From Dyadobacter psychrotolerans (GTDB lineage Bacteria; Bacteroidota; Bacteroidia; Cytophagales; Spirosomataceae): DNA of 64,000 bases. The stretch's first letter is position 1, and each line of letters opens with the position of its first letter. This document shows positions 27,469 to 35,003 of the stretch, in pieces. The stretch covers positions 124,301 to 188,300 of the forward strand of contig NZ_SMFL01000005.1 of assembly GCF_004349265.1 (NCBI RefSeq), read 5' to 3'. A model generated the notes under the pieces. That model was not told where the DNA came from and searched no databases. It worked only from the letters and a program-made list of their open reading frames with translations. A program made the translations under genes and the position numbers.

Positions 27469-28752
27469 TTATTCCGAAATTTCGACCTGGTTCAACAGCT
27501 TATCCAGGAGGATTATTCCCTGCACCATGGATCGCACCGAGTGGTAATTTACTTTCCATGAGTGGCTTATATGATTCCAGATCGGTTCGCCCTGACGTGT
27601 GAGCAGCGGAAGCCATTCACCTACCTCACGTTTGATCATTTTATCAAAAACGAAACGGTGTACAGCATCATAAGCTTTCAGATATTTGTCATCTCCATAT
27701 ACCCGGTATGCATCCAGCATTCCTATGATCACCTCTGCCTGTTGCCAGAACTCTTTTTCCCGGTCATAAACTTCTCCTTCATGTGATCCTTCTACATAAA
27801 CGCCGCCAAACTCCCAGTCAATCCCGTTTTGAACGGCATGGTCAAATGATTTTAGGATCTGGCTTTCATAAGTATCATACGGCACCCCGGCAATGTCCAG
27901 CGCGTGCATCAGCAGCCAGGCAAATTCTACGTTATGGCCATAACTTGTATTGTCTTCGGCTGAACTTTTAAATCCGTCTTCCGAAAAACGGTCCCAACCC
28001 CAGATAATATCAAATTTGATTTGAGGGGCAACTGCCCAGTCGGCCCAAAACTGCGGGATTCCTGTACCGTAAACCGGATGCATGATTTTGCTGACAAGAA
28101 GCTCGATAATTTCCAGTAATTTTCGCCTGTGTACCTGTTTGCCGCTAGCTTCATAAAGGGTTGTAAAAGCTTCCATCAAATGCATGTGCGCATCAAGTGT
28201 TTTACGATCTCCTCCTGCCGGACCAGTGCCTTTCAGTTCCCAGTTTCGGTGAAACATTTCGAAATAGCCGCCGTAATGTGTATCCGCTCCGTGTATTTGC
28301 AAGAGGTCAAAAACTTTTTCGGCATATTCCAACCCACGCGGATCACCCGTGGCAAGAGTGTACTCAGCAAGACTGTAAATAGCGAAGCTATGTCCGTAAA
28401 CGATTTTCTCATCTATCCTGACATTGCCTTTTCGGTCCATCAGCCAGTAAAACCCGTTGTGCTCGTTGTCCCACATTTTATTGATTAAAAATTCAACTCC
28501 GTGACGGGCAATCTCTGCATACCGGCCATCACCATAACCGGCACGGTGGGCGGCTGAAAACGTGTAAACGGTTCTGGTTTGCGCTATTAAGGATTTTTCG
28601 TCTTCCCCGGAGTCAATGCCGGCATTATCAAAATGTGTGATAAATCCACCGTTTTCTTTGTCGACGCATCGGTTTTCCCAAAAAGGTAAAAGCTCTGTTG
28701 TTAAATGTTGGTATGCTTCTTTGCGATAGTTTTTTATTTGTTCAATATTCAT
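27469..28752 (-). CDS. AGE-family epimerase, probable cellobiose 2-epimerase
   Basis: A 427-residue cytoplasmic (alpha/alpha)6-barrel protein of the N-acylglucosamine 2-epimerase superfamily. Typical motifs: FWENRCVDKENGGFITHFD, QTRTVYTFSAAHRAG, GHSFAIYSLAEYTLATGD, DAHMHLMEAFTTLYE and HSWKVNYHSVRSM. The conserved His pairs in GHSFA and ISHSWK match the acid/base residues of the family. Pattern and length are closer to cellobiose 2-epimerases than to RnbP-type epimerases. The enzyme would convert the reducing-end glucose of cellobiose-type disaccharides to mannose. No signal peptide. No mannosyl-glucose phosphorylase lies nearby, so the pathway is incomplete in view. Confidence 0.85.
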   Translation of the reverse strand: MNIEQIKNYRKEAYQHLTTELLPFWENRCVDKENGGFITHFDNAGIDSGEDEKSLIAQTRTVYTFSAAHRAGYGDGRYAEIARHGVEFLINKMWDNEHNGFYWLMDRKGNVRIDEKIVYGHSFAIYSLAEYTLATGDPRGLEYAEKVFDLLQIHGADTHYGGYFEMFHRNWELKGTGPAGGDRKTLDAHMHLMEAFTTLYEASGKQVHRRKLLEIIELLVSKIMHPVYGTGIPQFWADWAVAPQIKFDIIWGWDRFSEDGFKSSAEDNTSYGHNVEFAWLLMHALDIAGVPYDTYESQILKSFDHAVQNGIDWEFGGVYVEGSHEGEVYDREKEFWQQAEVIIGMLDAYRVYGDDKYLKAYDAVHRFVFDKMIKREVGEWLPLLTRQGEPIWNHISHSWKVNYHSVRSMVQGIILLDKLLNQVEISE

Positions 28753-28834
28753 CGGGAATCGAAAAATTAGGAAATGAAATTTGTATCTGTCAGTTTGTAC
28801 TTGTTAAAGTACTTTTTGGACTATTCCTAATGAT

Positions 28835-29401
28835 TCAATAATATTTCTCCATCCCGGCTGATGCTGTCATTCGCTTGTTCTGCGCGGTTTTTTTAATAAA
28901 AGCTGCTAATCGCTTTTCAAAAAGCGCTTTATCTCCGCGAGCCACTTCAATCGAAGCGATCCGTAAACGCCTGTAAGGCTCTGGGAATGAATTGAAATAC
29001 TTCCGTGCTTGCTCGTTGTGCTTAATTGCTGTCATGATATCGTCGGGATAGATAAATGTTGTATCTGCAACCGCCTGAAGGTTTTGTTCAAATTGCGGAT
29101 GCACCAGATTTTGTTCCAAAATCAGCCAGATACGTTCGATGTTAAGCTGCGAAAAATTTCCCTTGGTTTTTCTGGGACTCATCCGCTGTACGGTATGATT
29201 TTCGTCCAGTGTTTTTAATGTACTGTCTATCCAGTTAAAACATAAAGCTTCTTCGATAATATCATTGTAACCCATGGGTTTGTCCTTTTTTGGAATAGCC
29301 ACCCAAACTTCCTTTGCCGTATCAAAATAGCTACTCAGCCAGTCACGCCATTCCTGTCTGGATTTGGGAAATATTACTTCGGTGATAGTGATAGTTGCCA
29401 T
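28835..29401 (-). CDS. YdeI/OmpD-associated family protein
   Basis: A 188-residue soluble protein of the YdeI family. Characteristic blocks: FPKSRQEWRDWLSSYFDTAKEVWVA, the NDIIEEALCFNWIDS motif, RMSPRKTKGNFSQLN, and the C-terminal PEPYRRLRIASIEVARGDKALFEKRLAAFI. Members are widespread and of ill-defined role, some linked to stress or antimicrobial-peptide tolerance. It is unusual only in its position next to a large cluster of palindromic repeats. Confidence 0.8.
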   Translation of the reverse strand: MATITITEVIFPKSRQEWRDWLSSYFDTAKEVWVAIPKKDKPMGYNDIIEEALCFNWIDSTLKTLDENHTVQRMSPRKTKGNFSQLNIERIWLILEQNLVHPQFEQNLQAVADTTFIYPDDIMTAIKHNEQARKYFNSFPEPYRRLRIASIEVARGDKALFEKRLAAFIKKTAQNKRMTASAGMEKYY

Positions 29402-29510
29402 GTTTGTATTGGTTTAAGAGCTTTTGTTTCAGTTTGTTAAAAATAGAAAACAGTGAATTGAGATTCAATTATCTAAACCTGGCCCCCCTGAATATTAATA
29501 AAGTTGCTGT

Positions 29511-29740
29511 TCAACCCTGTTAGGGTTGATTAAAACGAATGTATGATATGTTTTCCGTAGGTTTCACCTACGGCTATTCAAATTCAACCCGTTGGGTTGT
29601 AGGGTAGTATCAATGGTCATCAAACTCTCATAATTAAAGAGCACAGGTCCAAATAGCCCATCGGGCTTCAACACAAATAGCCCCCGGTGCAACCGGGGGT
29701 TCCGGAACAAACAAAATTTTCACCAACCCTGACAGGGTTG
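29511..29740. repeat. Cluster of six small palindromes with 3-nt loops
   Basis: Within 230 bp there are six perfect hairpins, each with a 3-nt loop. They are TCAACCCT/AGGGTTGA (29511-29529), CCGTAGGT/ACCTACGG (29555-29573), CAACCC/GGGTTG (29585-29599), AGCCC/GGGCT (29655-29667), CCCCCGGT/ACCGGGGG (29681-29699) and CAACCCT/AGGGTTG (29724-29740). Three share the CAACCC core. The region is non-coding and lies between divergent genes, so termination is not the explanation; a dispersed REP-like element family is more likely. Confidence 0.75.
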
Positions 29741-29791
29741 AATACCAACAATGATGCTGTTTAACTCCGTTATCAATGTTGGTATTCAACC
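29736..29791. repeat. 15-bp inverted repeat upstream of the polX-like gene
   Basis: GGTTGAATACCAACA (29736-29750) and TGTTGGTATTCAACC (29777-29791) are perfectly complementary; after one mismatch the pairing extends four more bases inward. It overlaps the last small palindrome of the neighbouring cluster and ends about 107 bp before the start codon. Confidence 0.75.
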
Positions 29792-29897
29792 GACCTATGC
29801 CATTTCCCCCGTGGCCCATCACCCCCAAATCCACTCTTGTTCTTGCTCTTTCCGTTTGTATATTCGTAATTCGCAGAACATTTTTAATCCGTTTCCT

Positions 29898-31610
29898 ATG
29901 AGTAATCCTGAAATTGTCGAGATCCTTGAACTAACTGCAAAGTTAATGGAACTGCATGGCGCTGATCCTTTCAAAATAAAGGGATATGGAGTAGCGGCTT
30001 TTTATCTTGATAAATACAAGGATGGGGAGCTGCAATATATGACGCACGAGGAGCTCACCAAACTTCAGGGAATTGGAAAAAGTACTGCGGCCAAAATTGT
30101 GCAGATTGTTCAAACAGGTACATTCCCTGAGCTGGAAGAATTGCTCAGCAACACGCCTTTGGGCGTGATGGAAATGTTCAATATCAAAGGGATAGGGCCC
30201 AAGAAGATTGCAGTTCTCTGGCGGGAACTGGGTATTGATAATTTACATGAACTCGAACTCGCCTGTCTTAATGGCTCTGTTGCAAAACTCAAAGGTTTGG
30301 GTGGAAGTATTCAGCAGAAGATCCTGGACTCGCTTGCATTTTTAAAAGATCAGGCAGGAAAGTTGAGGATGGACAAAGCGGAAGTGGTTGCCAGGCTAAT
30401 AACAGATGCGTTAAAAAATACTTTTCAGGAAGTGGAGGTAGCAGGTGATTTGCGTCGCCGGTCGGAAATAGTTGATACGATAAAAATTTTGGTAAAAACA
30501 GAATCTCCGGTTTTGCTTCAAAGCGCTCTAAAACAAATTGAATTTCTGGTTCAGGATGAGAAAAATTCTTCACCTTTTGTATGGCGGGGAAATGTGCAGG
30601 ACATTGCTGTAAATGTGGAGGTGATGGCTGTAAAACCGGAAAGAATGGTGAACGATCTTTTCCTGGAATCAGCGGCGGAAGCACATTTGGGACAGGCAAC
30701 AAGCGCAGGAAGCACGATTTGGAAACATGCTTATTTCGGTTCGGTGGATACAGAAGAAGCCGTTTACCAAAATGCCGGTTTGCCTTACATTGTTCCTGAA
30801 ATGCGTGAAGGTGCCGGCGAATTTCTATGGGCTGAAAACCATACATCAGATCAGCTTGTAACCTGGGACGATCTGAAAGGAATTTTACATAATCATAGCA
30901 CCTATTCGGACGGACAGAATACACTGGAGCAAATGGCACTTTACTGTCAGGAACTTGGGTTTGAGTATTTGGGAATTGCAGATCACTCGCAAACTGCCAC
31001 TTATGCCCAAGGGTTGAAAGTTGAAGAGGTTATCAAACAGCATGAAGAGATTGCAAAGCTGAATGCAAGGTTCGCCGCAGAAAATCCGGATAAACCTTTT
31101 AAAATCTTAAAGGGCATTGAATCTGATATTTTGGGAGATGGCTCACTGGATTATCCCTCCGAAATTCTGGCCAGCTTTGATTATATCGTTGCTTCCGTTC
31201 ACAGCAATCTTACCATGTCGCTGGAAAAAGCAACGGCAAGGCTGCTTAAAGCCATTGAAAATCCTTACACGACTATACTCGGTCATCCAACCGGCAGACT
31301 TTTATTATCCCGTGAAGGCTATCCGATAGATCATAAAGCCATCATCGACGCCTGCGCAGAACATCAGGTGGTGGTGGAAATTAACGCTTCGCCATGGAGG
31401 CTGGATCTGGACTGGAGGTGGATAGCTTACTGCATGGAAAAAGGCGTTTTGTTAAGTATCAATCCCGATGCTCATTCAAAGGAAGGTTATTTTGATATGC
31501 ACTACGGCATAGCTGTTGCACGTAAGGGAGGATTGACCAAAGAGATGACTTTTAATACTTTGTCTTTGAGTGAAATGGAAGTCTATTTGGCTAAAAAAGC
31601 TGGTAAATAA
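29898..31610 (+). CDS. PolX-like protein with helix-hairpin-helix and PHP domains, polymerase site degenerate
   Basis: A 570-residue protein with the layout of bacterial PolX. It has an N-terminal 8-kDa-type domain, helix-hairpin-helix motifs LQGIGKSTAAKI (57-68) and IKGIGPKKIAVLW (96-108), a family-X palm, and a C-terminal PHP phosphoesterase (about 325-570). The palm motif normally GSxRRGKxxxGDxD reads AGDLRRRSEIVDTIKILV (182-199). Both catalytic aspartates are replaced (Thr and Lys), so polymerase activity is probably lost. The PHP metal ligands look intact: LHNHSTYSDG, GIESDILGDG, ASVHSN, LGHPTGRLL, NPDAHS. It may act as a 3'-5' exonuclease or phosphatase in repair. I chose the ATG at 29898; upstream codons overlap the repeats and lack family sequence. 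Confidence 0.85.
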   Translation: MSNPEIVEILELTAKLMELHGADPFKIKGYGVAAFYLDKYKDGELQYMTHEELTKLQGIGKSTAAKIVQIVQTGTFPELEELLSNTPLGVMEMFNIKGIGPKKIAVLWRELGIDNLHELELACLNGSVAKLKGLGGSIQQKILDSLAFLKDQAGKLRMDKAEVVARLITDALKNTFQEVEVAGDLRRRSEIVDTIKILVKTESPVLLQSALKQIEFLVQDEKNSSPFVWRGNVQDIAVNVEVMAVKPERMVNDLFLESAAEAHLGQATSAGSTIWKHAYFGSVDTEEAVYQNAGLPYIVPEMREGAGEFLWAENHTSDQLVTWDDLKGILHNHSTYSDGQNTLEQMALYCQELGFEYLGIADHSQTATYAQGLKVEEVIKQHEEIAKLNARFAAENPDKPFKILKGIESDILGDGSLDYPSEILASFDYIVASVHSNLTMSLEKATARLLKAIENPYTTILGHPTGRLLLSREGYPIDHKAIIDACAEHQVVVEINASPWRLDLDWRWIAYCMEKGVLLSINPDAHSKEGYFDMHYGIAVARKGGLTKEMTFNTLSLSEMEVYLAKKAGK

Positions 31611-31745
31611 TTTATGATCTAACTTAATAAGCTTACTATTTTTAAACCTTAGTTATAAAATACTTTAACTATTCTTAAAGTGGACTTGTAAAATAGTAAT
31701 GTTTGTTTGAATTGGTTTTCAATTGTTCACATGAAAACCTGTTGG

Positions 31746-32678
31746 TTACAAAACGCGAACCTCCTTACTATCCTCATAAACCACCTGAGGAACATATTTC
31801 ATGATGCCGCTTCGCAGCGCTTCGATCAATCTCGTTTTTACCTGTTCACGATTTACGACCAGGCAAACCTCGCGCGCAGGTTCAGGATATTTAAAATGAC
31901 GAATATGTTTTTTACGTTCGTCTGACAATTCCTGTATCGCCAATTCAGGGAGAATCGTGATACCACCATTGCGGTCGACCATACGCATAAGCGTTTCGAT
32001 GCTTCCGGAGCGATAGTTGAAACTGTTACCAAACTGGCTGTTACGACTCAATTCGCATAACCGCTGTATCTGGGTGCGGAAACAATGCCCTTCTTCCAAA
32101 AGCCATAGTTCATTCGGTTCGATATCACCCGGCAGGATATATTGTTTGCTGTAAAGATCAGTATGCTCTGAAACGTATGCATAAAAACGTTCTTTGTACA
32201 AAGGAATTTCCTGTAAACTGCTTTCGTCTGAAACGGAAGCAACGATGCCGACATCGAGATTTCCTAATTTGAGCTCACTGGTAATTCGTTCGGTAATCAT
32301 TTCAGAAACATGAAGGCGAATCTCCGGATAGGCTGCGATAAACGGCTGGACAAAATGCGGCAGAAGATAAGGTGCAACCGTAGGGATAATGCCAATTCTA
32401 AGCTCACCGGACAAATCACCATTAAAATGTTTGGCAATTTCATTCATCCTTCCGGTTTCTCTTAATATCGTTTTTGCCTGATCGATAATTTGTCGGCCTA
32501 TTCCAGTGGGAACTATTGGCTGCTTGGTGCGGTCAAAGATTTTTATTCCCAGTTCATCCTCCAGTTTCCTGATCATCATTGAAAGGGTCGGCTGGGTGAC
32601 GTTACAATGCTCGGCTGCCTGGATAAAATGTCTGTGGTTATCTACGGCGACGATATATTCTAGTTGTTGAATGTTCAT
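31746..32678 (-). CDS. oxyR: OxyR-type LysR-family peroxide sensor/activator
   Basis: A 310-residue LysR regulator. The N-terminal winged helix (MNIQQLEYIVAVDNHRHFIQ to about 65) binds DNA; the rest is the inducer-binding domain. GHCFRTQIQRLC carries Cys199 and Cys208, at the same spacing and even the same numbering as the redox pair of E. coli OxyR, which form a disulfide on exposure to hydrogen peroxide. This supports OxyR function over a generic LysR call. No catalase or peroxidase gene is adjacent, so its regulon must lie elsewhere. Convergent with the polX-like gene. Confidence 0.9.
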   Translation of the reverse strand: MNIQQLEYIVAVDNHRHFIQAAEHCNVTQPTLSMMIRKLEDELGIKIFDRTKQPIVPTGIGRQIIDQAKTILRETGRMNEIAKHFNGDLSGELRIGIIPTVAPYLLPHFVQPFIAAYPEIRLHVSEMITERITSELKLGNLDVGIVASVSDESSLQEIPLYKERFYAYVSEHTDLYSKQYILPGDIEPNELWLLEEGHCFRTQIQRLCELSRNSQFGNSFNYRSGSIETLMRMVDRNGGITILPELAIQELSDERKKHIRHFKYPEPAREVCLVVNREQVKTRLIEALRSGIMKYVPQVVYEDSKEVRVL

Positions 32679-32786
32679 TTCAATATTTTAATCCGGATCC
32701 TCAGTTCCCAGTGCGTAAAGTAATAAATTTAATCTATGAAAAGCTAGAATATAATCAGTTTAATTGATAATGTTGCACAGGCATTA

Positions 32787-32891
32787 TCAGGAACTTTTTG
32801 TTTGCCGGGGCTGCCTTACAGTCAGTTTTGGAAACAGGTGGATTGTAAGGACGATGGATATCACAACCAATGCAGGGGCAGCAACAAACAT
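32787..32891 (-). other. 34-codon open frame with one hydrophobic segment
   Basis: An ATG at 32891 opens a frame encoding MFVAAPALVVISIVLTIHLF followed by a basic tail (PKLTVRQPRQTKSS), ending in TGA at 32787. A stop lies about ten codons upstream in frame. The sequence looks like a single transmembrane helix with a basic cytoplasmic end. It could be a very small membrane protein or the remnant C-terminus of a transporter. It lies in the 357-bp gap between oxyR and the KKDGTPDKR-repeat gene, which otherwise shows nothing. Confidence 0.3.
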
Positions 32892-33035
32892 AGCGTATGA
32901 CTTTTTGTGAAGTCTTTTGTATTAAATTGTTATTAATCTTTATTATTACTTTCTTACGGTGACGTAAATGTTTAGGGGAAGTCTTATTTTTACGATGTGA
33001 ATATTAAACTATCGCTCACTTATTGATCAAAGAAA

Positions 33036-33320
33036 ATGAAGAAGATTAAAGCCTTAATGATCGCCGCGTTTTTCCTGGTTGCCGGCAGTACTTTCGCACA
33101 AACAGCTACGCCGGCTACAACTCCGGCTAAAAAGGAAATTAAAACCAAAAAAGATGGTACACCTGATAAAAGGTATACCGAAAATCAAAAACTGAAAAAA
33201 GACGGAACACCTGACAAAAGGTATAATGAAAACAAAAACCTGAAAAAAGATGGTACTCCGGATAAGCGGTTCAAAACCTCAAAAGCAGATTCGCTAAAAG
33301 CGGTTAAGAAAAAGAGTTAG
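33036..33320 (+). CDS. Small secreted basic protein with three 16-residue KKDGTPDKR repeats
   Basis: A 94-residue protein with a signal peptide (1-21, ending TFAQ), an Ala/Thr/Pro spacer, then KKDGTPDKR at residues 38, 54 and 70, an exact 16-residue period. The whole mature protein is lysine-rich (pI very high) and lacks cysteine. The repeat resembles a short basic motif (GTPDMRYKxN) found in small proteins of Bacteroidota and in some algal-virus proteins (PBCV basic adaptor-like); this is from memory. Probably periplasmic or secreted; it could bind anionic polymers, but no function is known. Followed by a large hairpin. Confidence 0.75.
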   Translation: MKKIKALMIAAFFLVAGSTFAQTATPATTPAKKEIKTKKDGTPDKRYTENQKLKKDGTPDKRYNENKNLKKDGTPDKRFKTSKADSLKAVKKKS

Positions 33321-33342
33321 AAGTTTTCAATAAAAAATTAGG

Positions 33343-33394
33343 GTAAGCGCCTGGTTTGTTGTCATGCTGATGAACAACGAAGCCAGGCGCTTAC
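33343..33394 (+). terminator. Large hairpin between the repeat-protein gene and the ECF sigma gene
   Basis: GTAAGCGCCTGG (33343-33354) and CCAGGCGCTTAC (33383-33394) form a perfect 12-bp stem, and the intervening 28 nt can partly pair (TTGTT with AACAA). TTTTG follows. It ends only 28 bp before the sigma start codon at 33423, so it may both end the upstream transcript and lie in the leader or promoter of the sigma gene. Confidence 0.7.
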
Positions 33395-33422
33395 TTTTGC
33401 AGTGAAAACAATCCCGTTTGTA

Positions 33423-33989
33423 ATGAACGCAGCCAATACTGAAGGACAATATTTGAATAAAGACAGGGAAGAAGAATTTGAATTTGTTTTCAAAAAACAT
33501 TTCAAGAGCCTTCATACCTACGCCTGTACCATCCTGCGAGATGAGGTGATGGCCGAGGAAATGGTACAAAATGTCTTTTGCAGATTGTGGGAAAAAGCCG
33601 ACCAGATTCAAATTAACGAATCAGTCAGTGGTTATCTGTACCGGTCTGTTTACCATGAAAGTCTGAATTATATTAAACATTTGAAAGTAAGAGATGCTTA
33701 TCAAAGTTACGCGGTAACACAAATGGAAAATCCGGATAATACTGCCCATAATTTAGAGCTCAGGGAACTTGAAGAAAGGCTGGAAACTGCCTTAAATGAA
33801 TTGCCCGAAAAATGCAGGACGATTTTTCAGATGAGCCGTTCCGAAGAATTGAAATATCAGGAAATTGCTGACATACTTGCAATACCTGTCAAAACGGTTG
33901 AAAATCAAATGGGTAAGGCACTGCGATTGCTGCGAATAAAACTGGTTGATTTTTTACCTGCTTCGTTTTTGTTATTTTTTCTCAGTTAA
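33423..33989 (+). CDS. ECF RNA polymerase sigma factor (FecI-like)
   Basis: A 188-residue sigma-70 family factor with region 2 (EFVFKKHFKSLHTYACTILRDEVMAEEMVQNVFCRLWE) and region 4 (ALNELPEKCRTIFQMSRSEELKYQEIADILAIPVKTVENQMGKALRLLR). It would direct RNA polymerase to a small set of promoters once released by its anti-sigma factor. I prefer the ATG at 33423 over an in-frame GTG at 33402. The tail is hydrophobic (VDFLPASFLLFFLS), a feature seen in many Bacteroidota ECF factors. The FecR gene starts 15 bp downstream, and an STN-domain transducer follows, so the three form a signalling operon. Confidence 0.92.
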   Translation: MNAANTEGQYLNKDREEEFEFVFKKHFKSLHTYACTILRDEVMAEEMVQNVFCRLWEKADQIQINESVSGYLYRSVYHESLNYIKHLKVRDAYQSYAVTQMENPDNTAHNLELRELEERLETALNELPEKCRTIFQMSRSEELKYQEIADILAIPVKTVENQMGKALRLLRIKLVDFLPASFLLFFLS

Positions 33990-34004
33990 TAAAATAGAAA
34001 GATC

Positions 34005-34988
34005 GTGGATACAGATTTTAATGACATGATGGATGATCTTCTGGTGAAATGTATGTTGGGAGAGGCAACAGATTCGGAACAGAAGCAGGTGGACAATTGG
34101 TTGAAGAAGAAGCAGGAAAATCAACGCTATTTTTCTCATTTCAAGCTGATCTGGTCGAAAAGCAGAGAGCTGGCTTCGCAAAGTACGGTCAGTGAACAGG
34201 ATGCCTGGGAGCGTTTCAAAATCAGGACACAAGGTGAAAGCGGTGTAATACCTTTAAAACGAAATATCTGGAGTACATGGGTGCGTGTTGCGGCAGTTAT
34301 GCTGCTTACCGCTGGTGCGGCCTGGCTGGTTTATCTTTTTACTATTCAAAGCGTTTCTCCGGACCTGGTCACCGTAAAATCAGATTCCCAAACATTAACC
34401 GACACTTTACCCGACGGCTCTGTTGTAACACTGAACAAACGCTCTTCGATTTCTTATCCCGAGAATTTTACCAATGAAAAAAGCAGACAGGTAACACTGA
34501 ACGGCGAGGCATTCTTTGACGTGCAGCCGGACAAAACCAAACCTTTTGTGATCTCGGTAAATGATGTGACTGTAACCGTGGTAGGTACATCGTTTAACAT
34601 AAAAAGTAATTCGAAGGAGACGGAAGTTATCGTGGAAACGGGTTTGGTTGAAGTTGCAAAAGATAAACAGAAAATAACAATTAAGCCGATGGAGAAAATC
34701 ACAGTTCCTGCAGGAAATGTTGATTTGATAAAAGAAAAAAATGAAGACGAATTTTATAAATATTACCGGACCGGAAAGTTTATTTGTAGAGATATACCGC
34801 TGTCGGAGCTGGTTAGTAAACTGAATGAGGTATATCATTCGAACATTGTTATTGAAGGAGAGAAGCTCAGAAATATGAAAATAAATACAACTTTTGAAGA
34901 AGCGCCATTGTCCAAAACGCTGCACATCATTGGTGAAACATTTAACATATCAGTTGATCAAAAAGGCGATGCAATCGTATTGAAATAG
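34005..34988 (+). CDS. FecR-family anti-sigma factor
   Basis: A 327-residue single-pass membrane protein. The cytoplasmic anti-sigma domain (about 1-75) has the usual EATDSEQKQVDNWL motif; the transmembrane helix is at about 92-113; the periplasmic FecR domain contains LPDGSVVTLNKRSSISYPENF, VTLNGEAFFDVQPDKTKPFVI and VVGTSFNIKS. The C-terminal part (DIPLSELVSKLNEVYHSNI) is the region that contacts STN domains. Start is GTG. It should hold the adjacent sigma factor until signalled by the STN-domain protein encoded 15 bp downstream. Confidence 0.93.
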   Translation: MDTDFNDMMDDLLVKCMLGEATDSEQKQVDNWLKKKQENQRYFSHFKLIWSKSRELASQSTVSEQDAWERFKIRTQGESGVIPLKRNIWSTWVRVAAVMLLTAGAAWLVYLFTIQSVSPDLVTVKSDSQTLTDTLPDGSVVTLNKRSSISYPENFTNEKSRQVTLNGEAFFDVQPDKTKPFVISVNDVTVTVVGTSFNIKSNSKETEVIVETGLVEVAKDKQKITIKPMEKITVPAGNVDLIKEKNEDEFYKYYRTGKFICRDIPLSELVSKLNEVYHSNIVIEGEKLRNMKINTTFEEAPLSKTLHIIGETFNISVDQKGDAIVLK

Positions 34989-35003
34989 GTTTATGAATTC
35001 AAA

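Noticed and set aside
29511-29791. CRISPR-like repetitiveness
   Set aside because: The units are palindromes with differing stems and irregular spacing, without constant repeats and spacers; no cas genes nearby.
29751-29897. N-terminal extension of the polX-like protein
   Set aside because: The extra 49 codons run through the inverted repeat and contain no family sequence; the ATG at 29898 begins the usual PolX N-terminus.
30289-30939. 216-codon open frame antisense to the polX-like gene
   Set aside because: It lies wholly opposite a well-supported gene, is Pro-rich and without domain-like sequence, as expected from the complement of coding DNA.
33147-33274. DNA tandem repeat
   Set aside because: The regularity is at protein level (KKDGTPDKR); codons differ between copies, so it is a coding repeat and not a mobile or CRISPR repeat.
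34407-34925. 172-codon open frame antisense to the first fecR
   Set aside because: Fully contained opposite FecR motifs; composition is that of an antisense shadow.
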